Assembly (NCBI RefSeq): GCF_000380485.1
Contig: NZ_AQYG01000046.1
Coordinates: 1 to 64,000, forward strand
Origin: Jongsikchunia kroppenstedtii DSM 45133
GTDB taxonomy: Bacteria; Actinomycetota; Actinomycetes; Mycobacteriales; Mycobacteriaceae
DNA: 64,000 bases
Direction: 5' to 3'
Part shown: positions 1 through 11,260 of the stretch, piece by piece
How the letters are laid out: each line of letters starts with the position of its first letter
Position numbering within the stretch: position 1 is the first letter of the stretch
The notes under the pieces: model-generated
Database searches by the model: none
Told to the model about the DNA's origin: nothing
What the model saw: the letters and a program-made list of their open reading frames with translations, nothing else
Translations under genes and position numbers: made by a program

Positions 1-1
1 C

Positions 2-73
2 CTGATCGCCATCCCGCTGGTCCCCCGCGACCAGGCGCACCGCGAGCCCGAACCGGTCTCGACGGCCGACTGA
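2..73 (+). CDS. C-terminal end of an unidentified protein, possibly a transporter (partial)
   Basis: The frame beginning at base 2 reads 23 codons to a TGA at 71-73, giving a tail that starts LIAIPLVPRDQ and ends PVSTAD. A short hydrophobic stretch followed by a charged, proline-containing tail is typical of the last membrane helix and cytoplasmic end of a transporter such as an MFS protein. That is only a guess, because the rest of the gene lies outside the window. The gene is convergent with leuB, and its stop codon is immediately followed by the 21-bp repeat array, which may act as its terminator. Confidence 0.4.
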   Translation: MIAIPLVPRDQAHREPEPVSTAD

Positions 74-326
74 CCGCCGAGCGGACACTCACGTTCGCCG
101 AGTGGACCGTCAGGTTCATCGAGTGGACCGTGAAACGCATTGAGCGGACATTCGATTGATCGAATGCCCGCTCAATGCAAACAGTTGTCCACTCGGCGCG
201 CGTAAATGTCCACTCGGCGCGCGTAAATGTCCACTCGGCGCGCGTAAATGTCCACTCGGCGCGCGTAAATGTCCACTCGACGAACGTGAGTGTCCGCTCG
301 GCGAACCTGACGGTCCGGTCGCGGAA

Positions 327-332
<6 letters not shown>
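67..332. repeat. Head-to-head array of 21-bp repeats around a central palindrome
   Basis: Units are exactly 21 bp. Reverse-oriented copies lie at 67-87, 88-108, 109-129 and 130-150. A 14-bp core at 151-164 (TTCGAT-TG-ATCGAA) follows. Forward copies lie at 165-185, 186-206, 207-227, 228-248, 249-269, 270-290, 291-311 and, degenerate, 312-332. The four copies at 186-269 are identical; the shared core is TCCACTCGGCGCGCGT. The two arms are complementary, so the transcript could form a long hairpin. The array sits between two convergent genes and its last degenerate unit runs into the leuB stop. Because 21 is divisible by 3 several frames stay open across it, but no start site or independent coding signal supports a protein. 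Confidence 0.9.
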
Positions 333-1333
<1,001 letters not shown>

Positions 1334-1337
<4 letters not shown>

Positions 1338-2920
1338 GACAGGTCCACCTGCTCGATCAGGCTGGCGGACACGGCATTTCCGACTGCGGCGACCACATCG
1401 ACGGGCGCCTCGCGGTCGACGCGCAGCAGCACGGTCGCACCGTCGCCCTCGGCGTCCTGCGACAGGCCGGCGGCCTGGATGTCGATTCCGGCGTCACCGA
1501 GCAGCGTGGCGATCTTGCCGAGCGTGCCGGGCTTGTCGCCGTAGCTGACGACCAGGTTGCGGCCCTGCGCACGCAGATCGAAGTTGCGGCCGTTGATGTT
1601 GACGATCTTCTCCACCTCGGCCGGGCCGCTCAGCGTGCCGGCCACGTTCTGCGTCGAACCGTCGGCGAAGACGACCTTCAGGTCGACCAGGCTGCGGTGG
1701 TTCGGGCTTTCCGGGGCGGTGTTGACCTCGATGGTCACGCCGCGCTCCTCGGCGATGTTCGGGGCGTTGACGAAGGTCACCGGATCATCGATGACGGCCG
1801 TGAACAGACCGCGAACGGCGGCGAGACCGAGCACGTCGACGTTGCGGGCCGCGAGTTCGCCGCGAGCCTCGACCGTCAGTGAGGTCGGGGCCTGGCCGGC
1901 GAGTGCACCGGCCAGCACGCCCAGGCGGCGCACCAGCTCGAGCCACGGGGCGACCTCGTCGTCGACGGTGCCGCCGGCGATGTTGACGGCGTCCGGCACG
2001 AACTGGCCGGCCAGCGCCAGGCGAACGCTCTTGGCGACGTCGGTGCCGGCGCGGTCCTGCGCCTCGCTGGTGGATGCGCCGAGGTGCGGGGTCACGACGA
2101 CCTCGGGCAGCTCGAACAGCGGGCTGTCGGTGCACGGCTCGGTCGCGAACACGTCCAGGCCGGCGGCGCGGACCTGGCCGCTCTTGATGGCGTCGGCGAG
2201 CGCCTGCTCGTCGATCAGTCCACCGCGGGCGGCGTTCACGACGACGACGCCCGGCTTGGTCTTGGCCAGCTGCTCGGCGCCGATCAGGCCGGCGGTCTCC
2301 GGGGTCTTCGGCAGGTGGATGGTGAACATGTCGGCGCGCGAGAGCAATTCGTCCAGCGTCACCAGCTCGATGCCCAGCTGCGCGGCCTTGGCCGGGGAGA
2401 CATAGGGGTCATACGCGATGATCTGCGTTTCGAAGGCGGCGAGGCGCGCGGCGACCAGCTGGCCGATCCGGCCCAGGCCGACGACGCCCACGGTCTTGCC
2501 GAAGATCTCGACGCCGTTGAACTTCGAGCGCTGCCAGGTGTGCTCGCGCAGGGTCGCGTCGGCGGCGGGGATCTGCCGCACGGCCGACAGCAGCAGCGCG
2601 ACGGCGTGCTCGGCGGCGGTGTGGATATTGGACGTCGGGGCGTTCACGACGATGACGCCGCGCGCGGTGGCCGCGGGCACATCCACATTATCGAGCCCGA
2701 CGCCGGCGCGGGCGACGATCTTCAGCTTCGGCGCCGCGGCAAGGACCTCGGCATCGACCGTGGTCGCCGAGCGGACCAGGATCGCATCGACATCGGCGAC
2801 GGCCTCGAGCAACTTCGGCCGGTCCGGGCCATCGACCCACCGCACCTCGACGTCGTCTCCCAGGGCGGCGACGGTGGACTCGGCCAGCTTGTCGGCAATC
2901 AACACGACGGGGCGGCTCAC
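1334..2920 (-). CDS. serA: D-3-phosphoglycerate dehydrogenase (type I, with ASB and ACT domains)
   Basis: First step of serine biosynthesis: oxidises 3-phosphoglycerate to 3-phosphohydroxypyruvate with NAD. The chosen GTG start gives 528 residues, the length of the mycobacterial enzyme, and is preceded at good distance by an AGGAG ribosome site; the open frame upstream has no such signal. Visible parts: N-terminal substrate domain, Rossmann motif GLGRIGQ, the RGGLIDE loop, catalytic TPHLGAST region, an intervening ASB-like domain after about residue 320, and a C-terminal ACT domain ([19 protein letters not shown]) expected to bind serine for feedback inhibition. It overlaps leuB by 4 bp downstream. 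The upstream intergenic region should hold the promoter for both. Confidence 0.96.
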
Positions 2921-3223
2921 GATAGGTTCTCCTGTGATCAGCGAATGCGGTGAAATACGGCCCAGGTCTCGTCGTTGAGTCCGCTCCGGCCGCCCCTGAG
3001 TGTAGTGGTCGGCCATCCCCCGGGCTCTGCCCGCCCGGTGTGTTCGGGGACGCGCCGATATCCGCGCCGTCGTCACTCCCACCAGCCGCGATGACAGCAT
3101 CCGCTCCAGTGAAGTGGAAATGTGACGTGCGTTACCGCTAGATTGCTTACTGCTTGTGCCGCCGGCCCCGACGGATTAGAGGTATACGACAAGATGCTGT
3201 CCACGATCATCAAGCGCGGAGCG
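2921..3223. other. Divergent intergenic region serA / pseudo-protease
   Basis: About 300 bases with no supported gene. It should contain the serA promoter (minus strand) and the promoter of the first protease paralog (plus strand). TATACG at 3183-3188 is a good -10 candidate for the protease: with usual spacing transcription would start at about 3194, exactly at an upstream in-frame ATG, which would make that message leaderless. No convincing -35 element, operator or repeat was recognised. Confidence 0.4.
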
Positions 3224-3892
3224 ATGAAGCGGATTGGGCTTCTCGCGGCCGCATCCGTGGTCGGCGCCACCACGATCCTGCTCGGCAGCGGTTCGGCCGC
3301 GGCCGCCGGCGGGCCGATCCCGATCGGCGGCGGGTCCGGGATCCTCATCACGCACGGTTCCAACTACACCAACGCCTGCACGGTGGCCACCATCGGCCAC
3401 GACGCGGCCGGCGACCTGGTCGGGTTGACGGGCGCCCGCTGCGGCGGCGCCGGCCAGCGCGTGCTCTCCGAGGTCTGGCAGGACCGCGGCCGCATCGGCG
3501 TCATCACCTACTCCAACCCGGTGCTGAACTATGCGGTGATCAAGTTCGATCCCAACGTGGTCATTCCGGTCAACAGCGTCGGCGGGATCACCATCCGCGG
3601 TATCGATCCCGCACCGGGACCCGGCCAGATCGTCTGCAAGACCGGCCGCACCATGGGCACCAACTGCGCGTGGACCTGGCAGTCGGACGCCGTCGGCCAC
3701 ACCACCCAGCTGTGCGTCGCACCCGGCGACACCGGAGCCCCCGTGGTGGCCGGAGATCGCCTCGTCGGAATGGTCACCGGATTCGCCGTGCTGGCCTGCA
3801 TCACCCCGGAAACCGGCACCAATATCGGGACCATCCTGAGCAACGCCGGGCGCAACGGGTCACTTGTCGGATTCCGGCCCATCGGGACATAA
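3224..3892 (+). CDS. Secreted S1-family serine protease homolog lacking the catalytic triad (pseudo-protease)
   Basis: A 222-residue exported protein with a clear signal peptide (MKRIGLLAAASVVGATTILL then small residues ending AAAAGG). The mature part aligns without gaps in the key regions to the intact neighbour at 4014-4682. All three catalytic positions are changed: TAGHC reads TGARC (Arg72 for His), NLDYAV reads VLNYAV (Asn102 for Asp), and GDSGSP reads GDTGAP (Thr170 for Ser). The disulfide cysteines and the overall fold motifs (IGGGSGI, CKTGR, PETGTNIG) are kept, so the gene is not simply decaying. It probably binds rather than cuts. An alternative leaderless start at 3194 (232 residues) is possible because a TATACG element is ideally placed; I prefer 3224 because it matches the paralog length exactly. 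Confidence 0.85.
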   Translation: MKRIGLLAAASVVGATTILLGSGSAAAAGGPIPIGGGSGILITHGSNYTNACTVATIGHDAAGDLVGLTGARCGGAGQRVLSEVWQDRGRIGVITYSNPVLNYAVIKFDPNVVIPVNSVGGITIRGIDPAPGPGQIVCKTGRTMGTNCAWTWQSDAVGHTTQLCVAPGDTGAPVVAGDRLVGMVTGFAVLACITPETGTNIGTILSNAGRNGSLVGFRPIGT

Positions 3893-4013
3893 CGACTCGG
3901 GAACTAATTACGCCGATCGCACATCACTCTCCGGGCGGACCGGCCGTCTCGCCGGTATCCTCAGCACCGCACCGACTGCACCTCGTGCAGCCTCAATAGA
4001 TTCGAAGGACTAC

Positions 4014-4682
4014 ATGCGCACCAAACTGTCAGCCGTCCTGGCCGTCGTCGCCGCAATCGCCGCGAGCGTCTCGCTCGCGTTCGGCGCAGGCACGGCCACC
4101 GCCGCACCGTCGGTGGCAATCGGCGGCGGTTCGGGCATCCTGCTGCCCCTCGACCAGACCGATGACCTCGCCTGCACCCTGACCACCATCGGCCACGACA
4201 GCAGCGGGCGGCTCATCGGCCTCACGGCCGGCCACTGTGGCAACGCGGGCAGTGCCGTCTTCGCCGAGTACAAGCCCGGCGCCGGCCAGGTCGGCCGGGT
4301 CCGCTACTCCAACAGCAACCTCGACTACGCGGTGATCGACTTCGACAAGTCGAAGGTCGCCCCGCTGCGCACCGTGGGCGGCATCACCATCGCCGGGATC
4401 AACGCCAACCAGCCGCAGTTCCCCGCGATCGCCTGCAAGACCGGCCGGTCCACCGGCAACACCTGCGGCATCACCTGGTTCTCGGACGGCACGGCCCACT
4501 ACACCCAGATGTGCGTCGATCACGGCGACTCCGGCAGCCCGGTGGTCGTCGGCAACCAGCTGATCGGCATGGTCAACGCGTTCTACTTCGTCGGCTGCTT
4601 CGGCCCGGAGACCGGCACCAATATCGGTCCGATCCTCGGCGACATGGGCGCCCACGGGATCCGCGGCTACCGCGTGGCCTAG
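4014..4682 (+). CDS. Secreted chymotrypsin-like serine protease (S1 family, streptogrisin-like)
   Basis: A 222-residue exported endopeptidase of the bacterial S1 type. Signal peptide MRTKLSAVLAVVAAIAASVSL followed by an AxA-type site near residue 31. The mature domain carries the complete triad: His74 in TAGHCGNAG, Asp104 in NLDYAVIDF and Ser173 in GDSGSPV. Cysteine pairs expected for the family are present. There is no obvious pro-region, unlike alpha-lytic protease or streptogrisins, which suggests direct folding after export. An AAGGA ribosome site precedes the ATG. It is a tandem duplicate of the upstream pseudo-protease, 121 bp apart, on the same strand and probably cotranscribed. Substrate unknown. 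The gene ends at a convergent terminator shared with ilvC. Confidence 0.9.
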   Translation: MRTKLSAVLAVVAAIAASVSLAFGAGTATAAPSVAIGGGSGILLPLDQTDDLACTLTTIGHDSSGRLIGLTAGHCGNAGSAVFAEYKPGAGQVGRVRYSNSNLDYAVIDFDKSKVAPLRTVGGITIAGINANQPQFPAIACKTGRSTGNTCGITWFSDGTAHYTQMCVDHGDSGSPVVVGNQLIGMVNAFYFVGCFGPETGTNIGPILGDMGAHGIRGYRVA

Positions 4683-4695
4683 CGCCTCCGGCTTC

Positions 4696-4770
4696 CGAAA
4701 TCCGCGCCGCTTGCGTGGATCCGTGCCAGTTGCAACCGGCGCGGATCCGCATGAGTGGCGCGGATTTTCG
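4696..4770. repeat. Nested palindromic intergenic element, copy 1
   Basis: A 75-bp element of two concentric stems: an outer arm beginning CGAAATCCGCGCC and ending GGCGCGGATTTTCG, and an inner 28-bp palindrome from ATCCGTGCC to GGCGCGGAT around a TTGCAA core. A second copy lies at 61325-61398 with the same length and architecture. Differences between the copies in the inner stem include paired changes (C-G to T-A, T-A to C-G) that keep base pairing. It sits between convergent genes, just ahead of the terminator hairpin. Confidence 0.85.
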
Positions 4771-4785
4771 TTTACAGCGATACGA

Positions 4786-4829
4786 AAGACGGCGGCCCCG
4801 AACGAATTACCGTTCGGGGCCGCCGTCTT
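4786..4829. terminator. Bidirectional hairpin terminator between the protease and ilvC
   Basis: A perfect 19-bp inverted repeat, AAGACGGCGGCCCCGAACG at 4786-4804 and its complement at 4811-4829, with a 6-base loop. Lies 10 bp beyond the ilvC stop and 100 bp beyond the protease stop, so it can serve both convergent transcripts. There is no long T run, as is common for actinobacterial terminators. Confidence 0.8.
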
Positions 4830-4839
4830 CGGCTGCAGA

Positions 4840-6439
<1,600 letters not shown>

Positions 6440-6443
<4 letters not shown>

Positions 6444-8386
6444 TGGTCTGCTTCCTCCCCGGCCGGCTGGCCGGCATCATCGGTGCGCGCGACGTGCGCC
6501 GTCGCGTGAATATTCGCCGGCGCCTCGTCCTCGTCGAACAGCGGCCGGATGTTCTGGGCCGCCATGATCTCGTCGTTGCTGGTGCCCGCGGCGACCATCG
6601 GCCAGACCTGGGCGTCGGCGCCGACGATGAAGTCGATGACGACCGGACGGTCGTTGATCTCACGCGCCTGGGCGAGCACCTCGGCAACGTCTTCCTCACG
6701 CTCGCAACGGAATGCGACGCATCCCAGCGCCTCGGACAGCTTGACGAAGTCCGGGATCATCCGCGAGTGCGTGGCCAGATCGGTGTTGGAGTAGCGCTCC
6801 TCGTAGAAGAGGGTCTGCCACTGCCGCACCATGCCCAGGTTGCCATTGTTGATCAGCGCGACCTTGATCGGGATGCCCTCGATCGCGCAGGTGGCCAGTT
6901 CCTGGTTGGTCATCTGGAAACAGCCGTCGCCGTCGATGGCCCACACCTCGGCCTCGGGCCGGCCCATCTTGGCGCCCATCGCGGCCGGGACCGCGTAGCC
7001 CATCGTGCCCAGGCCACCGGAGTTGAGCCAGGTGCGCGGGTTCTCGTAGCTGACGAACTGCGCGGCCCACATCTGGTGCTGGCCGACACCGGCGCAGTAC
7101 AGTGCGTCGGGACCGGCAGCCTTGCCGACCTGCTCGATGACGAACTCCGGCGACAACATGCCGTCGCTCGGGCGGTCGTAGCTGAGCGGATAGGTCTTGC
7201 GAATCCCGTCCAGGTACTCCCACCATGCGGTCAGGTCGGGCGCCGGGGCGGTGGTCGCGCGCTCGTTGCGGATCGCCTCCACCAGCTCGCCGATGACGGC
7301 CTTGCAGTCGCCGACGATCGGCACGTCGGCCCTGCGGTTCTTGCCGATCTCCGCGGGGTCGATATCGGCGTGGATCACCTTGGCATCGGGGGCGAACGAA
7401 TCGAGCTGACCGGTGACCCGGTCGTCGAAACGGGCGCCCAGCGTGACCAGCAGATCGGACTTCTGCAGCGCGGCGACCGCCGCGACGGTGCCGTGCATAC
7501 CCGGCATGCCCAGATGCTGCCGATGGCTGTCGGGGAACGCGCCGCGGGCCATCAGCGTGGTGACGACCGGCATCCCGGTCAGCTCGGCCAGCTCCCTCAG
7601 CTCGTCCGATGCGTCGGCCTTGATGACGCCGCCGCCGACGTATAGGACAGGGGACGTCGACTCGGCGATCAGCCGGGCGGCCTCGCGAACCTGCTTGCCG
7701 TGCGGCTTGGTGACCGGCCGGTAGCCGGGCAGGTCGATCTGCGGCGGCCACGAGAACGTGGTCTGCGCCTGCAGGATGTCCTTCGGGATATCGACGAGAA
7801 CCGCTCCGGGACGGCCGCTTTCGGCCAGATAGAACGCCTCGGCGATCGCCTTCGGGATCTCCTCACCCGAGCCGACCAGGAAGTTGTGCTTGGTGATCGG
7901 CATGGTGATTCCGGAGATGTCGGCCTCCTGGAAACCATCGGTGCCGATCAGCGACCGCGGCACCTGACCGGTGATCGCGACGACCGGGACCGAGTCCATC
8001 TGCGCATCCGCCAGCGGGGTGACCAGGTTGGTGGCACCCGGACCCGAGGTGGCCATGCAGACGCCGACCCGGCCGGTCGCCTGGGCGTAGCCGGTGGCCG
8101 CGTGCCCCGCGCCCTGCTCGTGACGGACCAGGACGTGGCGCACCTTCTGCGAATCCAGCAGCGGGTCGTAGACCGGCAGCACCGCACCGCCCGGGAGACC
8201 GAAGACCACGTCGACGCCGAGTTCCTCGAGCGACCGGACTACCGCCTGCGCACCCGTGCATCGCTCCGGCGCGACGGTGCGCGCAGCAGCCGGGCGTGCG
8301 CCGCCGGCATTCGTGGACTTCGGGTCGCTACCTGCCGACTGGCCCGGCTTGGGCGTCGCCGGCGGGTGGGCGGTTGGTGCACTCAC
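6440..8386 (-). CDS. ilvB: Acetolactate synthase large (catalytic) subunit
   Basis: Thiamine-diphosphate enzyme that makes acetolactate or acetohydroxybutyrate, the entry to branched-chain amino acids. The GTG start at 8386 gives 648 residues and is preceded by GAAGGGAA; the longer open frame upstream runs through the attenuator and is not used. Visible parts: a disordered Pro/Ala-rich N-terminus of about 45 residues, the PYR domain with [12 protein letters not shown] and the catalytic Glu in [10 protein letters not shown], the central domain, and the PP domain with the ThDP signature [12 protein letters not shown]...NNGNLGMV. Overlaps ilvN by 4 bp. Expression is expected to be attenuated by the leader peptide and terminator at 8462-8574. 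Confidence 0.97.
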
Positions 8387-8461
8387 GGCACGTTCCCTTC
8401 GGTTGCGGGTCTGACACTCGAGAAGAATTCTCTTGTGAGGCAGACCCGGGGGCTGGACAAC

Positions 8462-8493
8462 AAAAAACCCCCGCCAGCAATTGCTGTCGAGGG
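8462..8493 (-). terminator. Rho-independent attenuator terminator of the ilvB operon
   Basis: Read on the minus strand: a hairpin of 13-base arms (CCCTCGACAGCAA and TTGCTGGCGGGGG, 11 of 13 paired) followed by TTTTTTG. It lies between the leader peptide and the ilvB start. Just upstream, minus-strand bases 8495-8503 (CGACGCGCC) are complementary to 8538-8546 inside the leader peptide (GGCGCGTCG). This gives the alternative pairing expected of a ribosome-sensing attenuator. Confidence 0.88.
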
Positions 8494-8529
8494 TGGCGCG
8501 TCGATGCTTTCGGAGGTCGGGATACCCGA

Positions 8530-8574
8530 TCAGGCGACGACGCGCCGACCGAGTACGAGAATCTCCTTGTTCAT
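8530..8574 (-). CDS. ilvB operon leader peptide [14 protein letters not shown]
   Basis: Fourteen codons from ATG at 8574 to TGA at 8530. Six of the 14 residues are Ile, Leu or Val, including the run ILVL and a second VV pair just before the stop. These are the amino acids made by the ilvBNC operon. Scarcity of charged Ile, Leu or Val tRNA would stall the ribosome over these codons and favour the antiterminated fold. No Shine-Dalgarno sequence is visible, and the predicted transcript begins only a few bases before the ATG, so the peptide is probably translated from a leaderless or nearly leaderless message, as described for other actinobacterial ilv leaders. The reading is directly visible; the regulatory role is inferred from family knowledge. 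Confidence 0.88.
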   Translation of the reverse strand: MNKEILVLGRRVVA

Positions 8575-8583
8575 CACGTTGCA

Positions 8584-8613
8584 AAGGTAGGTCTGACCAG
8601 GTCGGGAAGTCAA
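8584..8613 (-). promoter_or_regulatory. Predicted sigma-A type promoter of the ilvB leader
   Basis: On the minus strand TTGACT (8613-8608) and TACCTT (8589-8584) are separated by 18 bp. Transcription would begin about 8577, two to four bases before the leader-peptide ATG at 8574. Confidence 0.65.
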
Positions 8614-8680
8614 CTTGGCGATGACCGCATCCCAGTATTTGGGAAGTGCGACAATGGACCGGCTAGTGAAAGGGCGGTCC

Positions 8681-9205
8681 ATGGCGACTGATCAAGACCA
8701 ACGAGCTCAGGACGAGCAGCTGGAAGGCGACACCATCACAAACAGTGAAGGCACAGACACCGCAGACGAGTCGGTGCCGCCGGTACCGCTGCCTGCGACC
8801 TTCCGCCTCCCCAAGCTCTCGTACTTCTCGGTCGGGTTCACGCTGTTCGCCGTCTGGATCGTCGCCGGCGCCTCGGTCGCCTATCTCGGTTGGCTCTTTG
8901 TCCTTCCGGTGCTGCAGATCGCCTGGATGCTGCGGCTCAAGACGGTCATCACCGAGACCGGGCTCACCGCGGTATCGACCTTCCGCCGCCGCGATGTGAC
9001 GTGGGATCAGATCACCGGGCTGCAATTCCGCAAGTGGGGTGCGGTGCGCGCGGTCCTCGTCGACAAGACGGAGGTCAAGCTCCCGGCGATCACCTTCCGC
9101 GACATGCCGCTGCTGTCGTCGGCGTCGCGCGGACGCATCCCCGACCCGTACGCAGCGGCCCGCGAGGCGATCGAAAAGCGCGACGCGAGCGGCGACGACG
9201 CCTGA
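8681..9205 (+). CDS. PH-domain membrane protein (Cfp6/Rv3004-like)
   Basis: A 174-residue protein with an acidic disordered N-terminus (about 45 residues), two adjacent membrane helices (FSVGFTLFAVWIVAGASVAY and LGWLFVLPVLQIAWM) and a C-terminal bacterial PH-like domain. The end of that domain, EVKLPAITFRDMPLLSSASRGRIPDPY, closely recalls the mycobacterial culture-filtrate protein 6. The role of this family is unknown; it probably sits in the membrane with the PH domain in the cytoplasm. Divergent from ilvB, as in mycobacteria. An ATG at 8654 would add nine residues; 8681 has an AAAGGGCG element upstream and is preferred. Confidence 0.8.
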   Translation: MATDQDQRAQDEQLEGDTITNSEGTDTADESVPPVPLPATFRLPKLSYFSVGFTLFAVWIVAGASVAYLGWLFVLPVLQIAWMLRLKTVITETGLTAVSTFRRRDVTWDQITGLQFRKWGAVRAVLVDKTEVKLPAITFRDMPLLSSASRGRIPDPYAAAREAIEKRDASGDDA

Positions 9206-9341
9206 CGGCAGTTCGGCCGCGGGAATCGCGGGCCGCATTTGCGCGTTGCGCGCAGAGTAACCTCTATTTACCAGCCCCTACGCGCCTTCGTCGGCACGTA
9301 GTCGTTTGTCCGCCGCACTCGGGTGCGGAAAGGAGATTGTG

Positions 9342-11186
9342 ATGCCACCGCTACGGTCCAGGACAACCACCGTCGGCCGCGAGGCCGCCGGTGCCCGCGC
9401 CCTCTGGCGCGCCACTGGAATGACCGATGACGATTTCGGCAAACCCATTGTGGCGATTGCCAATTCGTACACCCAGTTCGTGCCGGGCCATGTGCATCTG
9501 AAGAACGTCGGCGAGATCGTCGCCGAGGCCGTCGTGGCCGCCGGCGGCGTGGCCAAGGAATTCCACACCATCGCCGTCGACGACGGCATCGCGATGGGCC
9601 ACGGCGGCATGCTCTACTCGCTGCCCAGCCGCGAGATCATCGCCGATTCGGTCGAGTACATGGTGAACGCGCACACCGCCGACGCCCTGGTGTGTATCTC
9701 CAATTGCGACAAGATCACCCCCGGAATGCTGAACGCCGCGATGCGCCTCAACATCCCGACGGTGTTCGTCTCCGGCGGCCCGATGGAGGCCGGCACGTCC
9801 GTCGTCATCAACGGCGTCGTCCGCCCCGGCACCGACCTCATCGATGCGATCTCCGCCTCCGCTGACAGCAATGTCAACGACAAGGAGCTCCTCGAGGTCG
9901 AGCGTTCGGCCTGCCCCACCTGCGGTTCCTGTTCGGGCATGTTCACCGCCAACTCGATGAACTGCCTCACCGAGGCCCTCGGTCTGTCGCTGCCCGGCAA
10001 CGGCTCGACCCTGGCCACGCAGACCGCGCGCCGCGGCCTGTTCACCAAGGCAGGCGAGCTGATCGTCGACATCGCCAAGCGGTACTACAAGGACGACGAC
10101 GAATCGGTCCTGCCGCGCGGCGTCGCCACCCGCGAGGCGTTCGAGAACGCGATGGCGCTCGACGTCGCCATGGGCGGATCCACCAACACCGTCCTGCACA
10201 TCCTGGCCGCGGCACAGGAGGGCGAGGTCGACTTCGACCTGCACGACATCGACCGCGTCTCGCGGAACGTCCCGTGCCTGGCGAAGGTTGCCCCGAACTC
10301 GCCCAACTACTACATGGAGCACGTCCACCGGGCCGGCGGCATCCCCGCGATCCTCGGTGAGCTCAATCGCGCGGGCCTGCTGAACAGGAACGTCCACCCG
10401 GTGCACGCACCATCGCTCGAGGCCTACCTGGCCGACTGGGACATCCGCAGCGGCAGCGCGACCGACGAGGCCATCGAACTGTTCCACGCCGCCCCCGGCG
10501 GTGTCCGCACCACCGAGCCGTTCTCGACGTCGAACCGCTGGGAGTCGCTGGACACCGACGCCGCCGACGGCTGCATCCGCGACAAGGAGCACGCCTACAC
10601 CGTCGAGGGCGGCCTGTGCGTCCTGCACGGCAACCTCGCGCAGAACGGCGCCATCCTGAAGACGGCCGGTGTCGACGAGTCGCTGTGGCACTTCCAGGGC
10701 CCGGCGCGCGTCGTCGAGAGCCAAGAGGACGCCGTGCACGCGATCCTGTCGAAGGAACTGCAGGCCGGCGAGGTGCTGGTGATTCGCTACGAGGGCCCCG
10801 CGGGCGGCCCCGGCATGCAGGAGATGCTGCACCCGACGGCGTTCATGAAGGGCACCGGCATGGGCAAGAAGTGCGGGCTGGTCACCGACGGCCGTTTCTC
10901 CGGCGGATCGTCGGGCCTGGTCATCGGCCACGCCTCCCCCGAAGCCGCGGCCGGCGGCGACATCGGCCTCGTGGAGAACGGCGACGAGATCCTGATCGAC
11001 GTCAAGACCCGCACCCTGAAGGTCCTCGTCGACGACGCGACGCTCGCCGAGCGGCGCGCCAAGATGGAGGCCTCGGAGCACCCCTGGCAGCCGCAGAACC
11101 GCCAGCGGCCCATCACCAAGGCCCTGCGCGCCTACGCTGCCCTCGCCACCTCGGCAGACAAAGGCGCTGTCCGCCAGGTGCCGTAA
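9342..11186 (+). CDS. ilvD: Dihydroxy-acid dehydratase
   Basis: Fe-S enzyme that dehydrates dihydroxyisovalerate and dihydroxymethylvalerate, the third common step of branched-chain amino acid synthesis. The ATG at 9342 follows AAAGGAG and gives 614 residues, the usual length; the longer frame from 9306 has no ribosome site. Cluster cysteines are visible in [12 protein letters not shown] (around residue 120) and [19 protein letters not shown] (around residue 195). The C-terminal swivel domain contains [12 protein letters not shown] and the active-site Ser region [14 protein letters not shown]. It is transcribed separately from the ilvBNC operon and ends at a strong hairpin terminator. Confidence 0.97.
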   Translation: MPPLRSRTTTVGREAAGARALWRATGMTDDDFGKPIVAIANSYTQFVPGHVHLKNVGEIVAEAVVAAGGVAKEFHTIAVDDGIAMGHGGMLYSLPSREIIADSVEYMVNAHTADALVCISNCDKITPGMLNAAMRLNIPTVFVSGGPMEAGTSVVINGVVRPGTDLIDAISASADSNVNDKELLEVERSACPTCGSCSGMFTANSMNCLTEALGLSLPGNGSTLATQTARRGLFTKAGELIVDIAKRYYKDDDESVLPRGVATREAFENAMALDVAMGGSTNTVLHILAAAQEGEVDFDLHDIDRVSRNVPCLAKVAPNSPNYYMEHVHRAGGIPAILGELNRAGLLNRNVHPVHAPSLEAYLADWDIRSGSATDEAIELFHAAPGGVRTTEPFSTSNRWESLDTDAADGCIRDKEHAYTVEGGLCVLHGNLAQNGAILKTAGVDESLWHFQGPARVVESQEDAVHAILSKELQAGEVLVIRYEGPAGGPGMQEMLHPTAFMKGTGMGKKCGLVTDGRFSGGSSGLVIGHASPEAAAGGDIGLVENGDEILIDVKTRTLKVLVDDATLAERRAKMEASEHPWQPQNRQRPITKALRAYAALATSADKGAVRQVP

Positions 11187-11195
11187 TGCGCTGAT

Positions 11196-11249
11196 ACACA
11201 GAGAGATCCGGCCCGGTCGAGTAGTCGACCGGGCCGGATCTCTCTGTGT
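11196..11249. terminator. Bidirectional hairpin terminator between ilvD and the DoxX gene
   Basis: Perfect 25-bp inverted repeat: left arm 11196-11220, loop GTAG at 11221-11224, right arm 11225-11249, beginning ACACAGAGAGATCC and ending GGATCTCTCTGTGT. It lies 10 bp after the ilvD stop and 12 bp from the end of the convergent DoxX gene, so it can terminate both. Confidence 0.88.
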
Positions 11250-11260
11250 GAACCGCGCTA

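Noticed and set aside
2084-2953. Long plus-strand open frame opposite serA
   Set aside because: It is antisense to a fully conserved gene and encodes a His/Asp/Gly-rich sequence typical of reverse-frame shadows in high-GC DNA.
8387-8584. N-terminal extension of IlvB by 66 codons
   Set aside because: It would be translated through the leader peptide and the terminator hairpin; the GTG at 8386 has a proper ribosome site.
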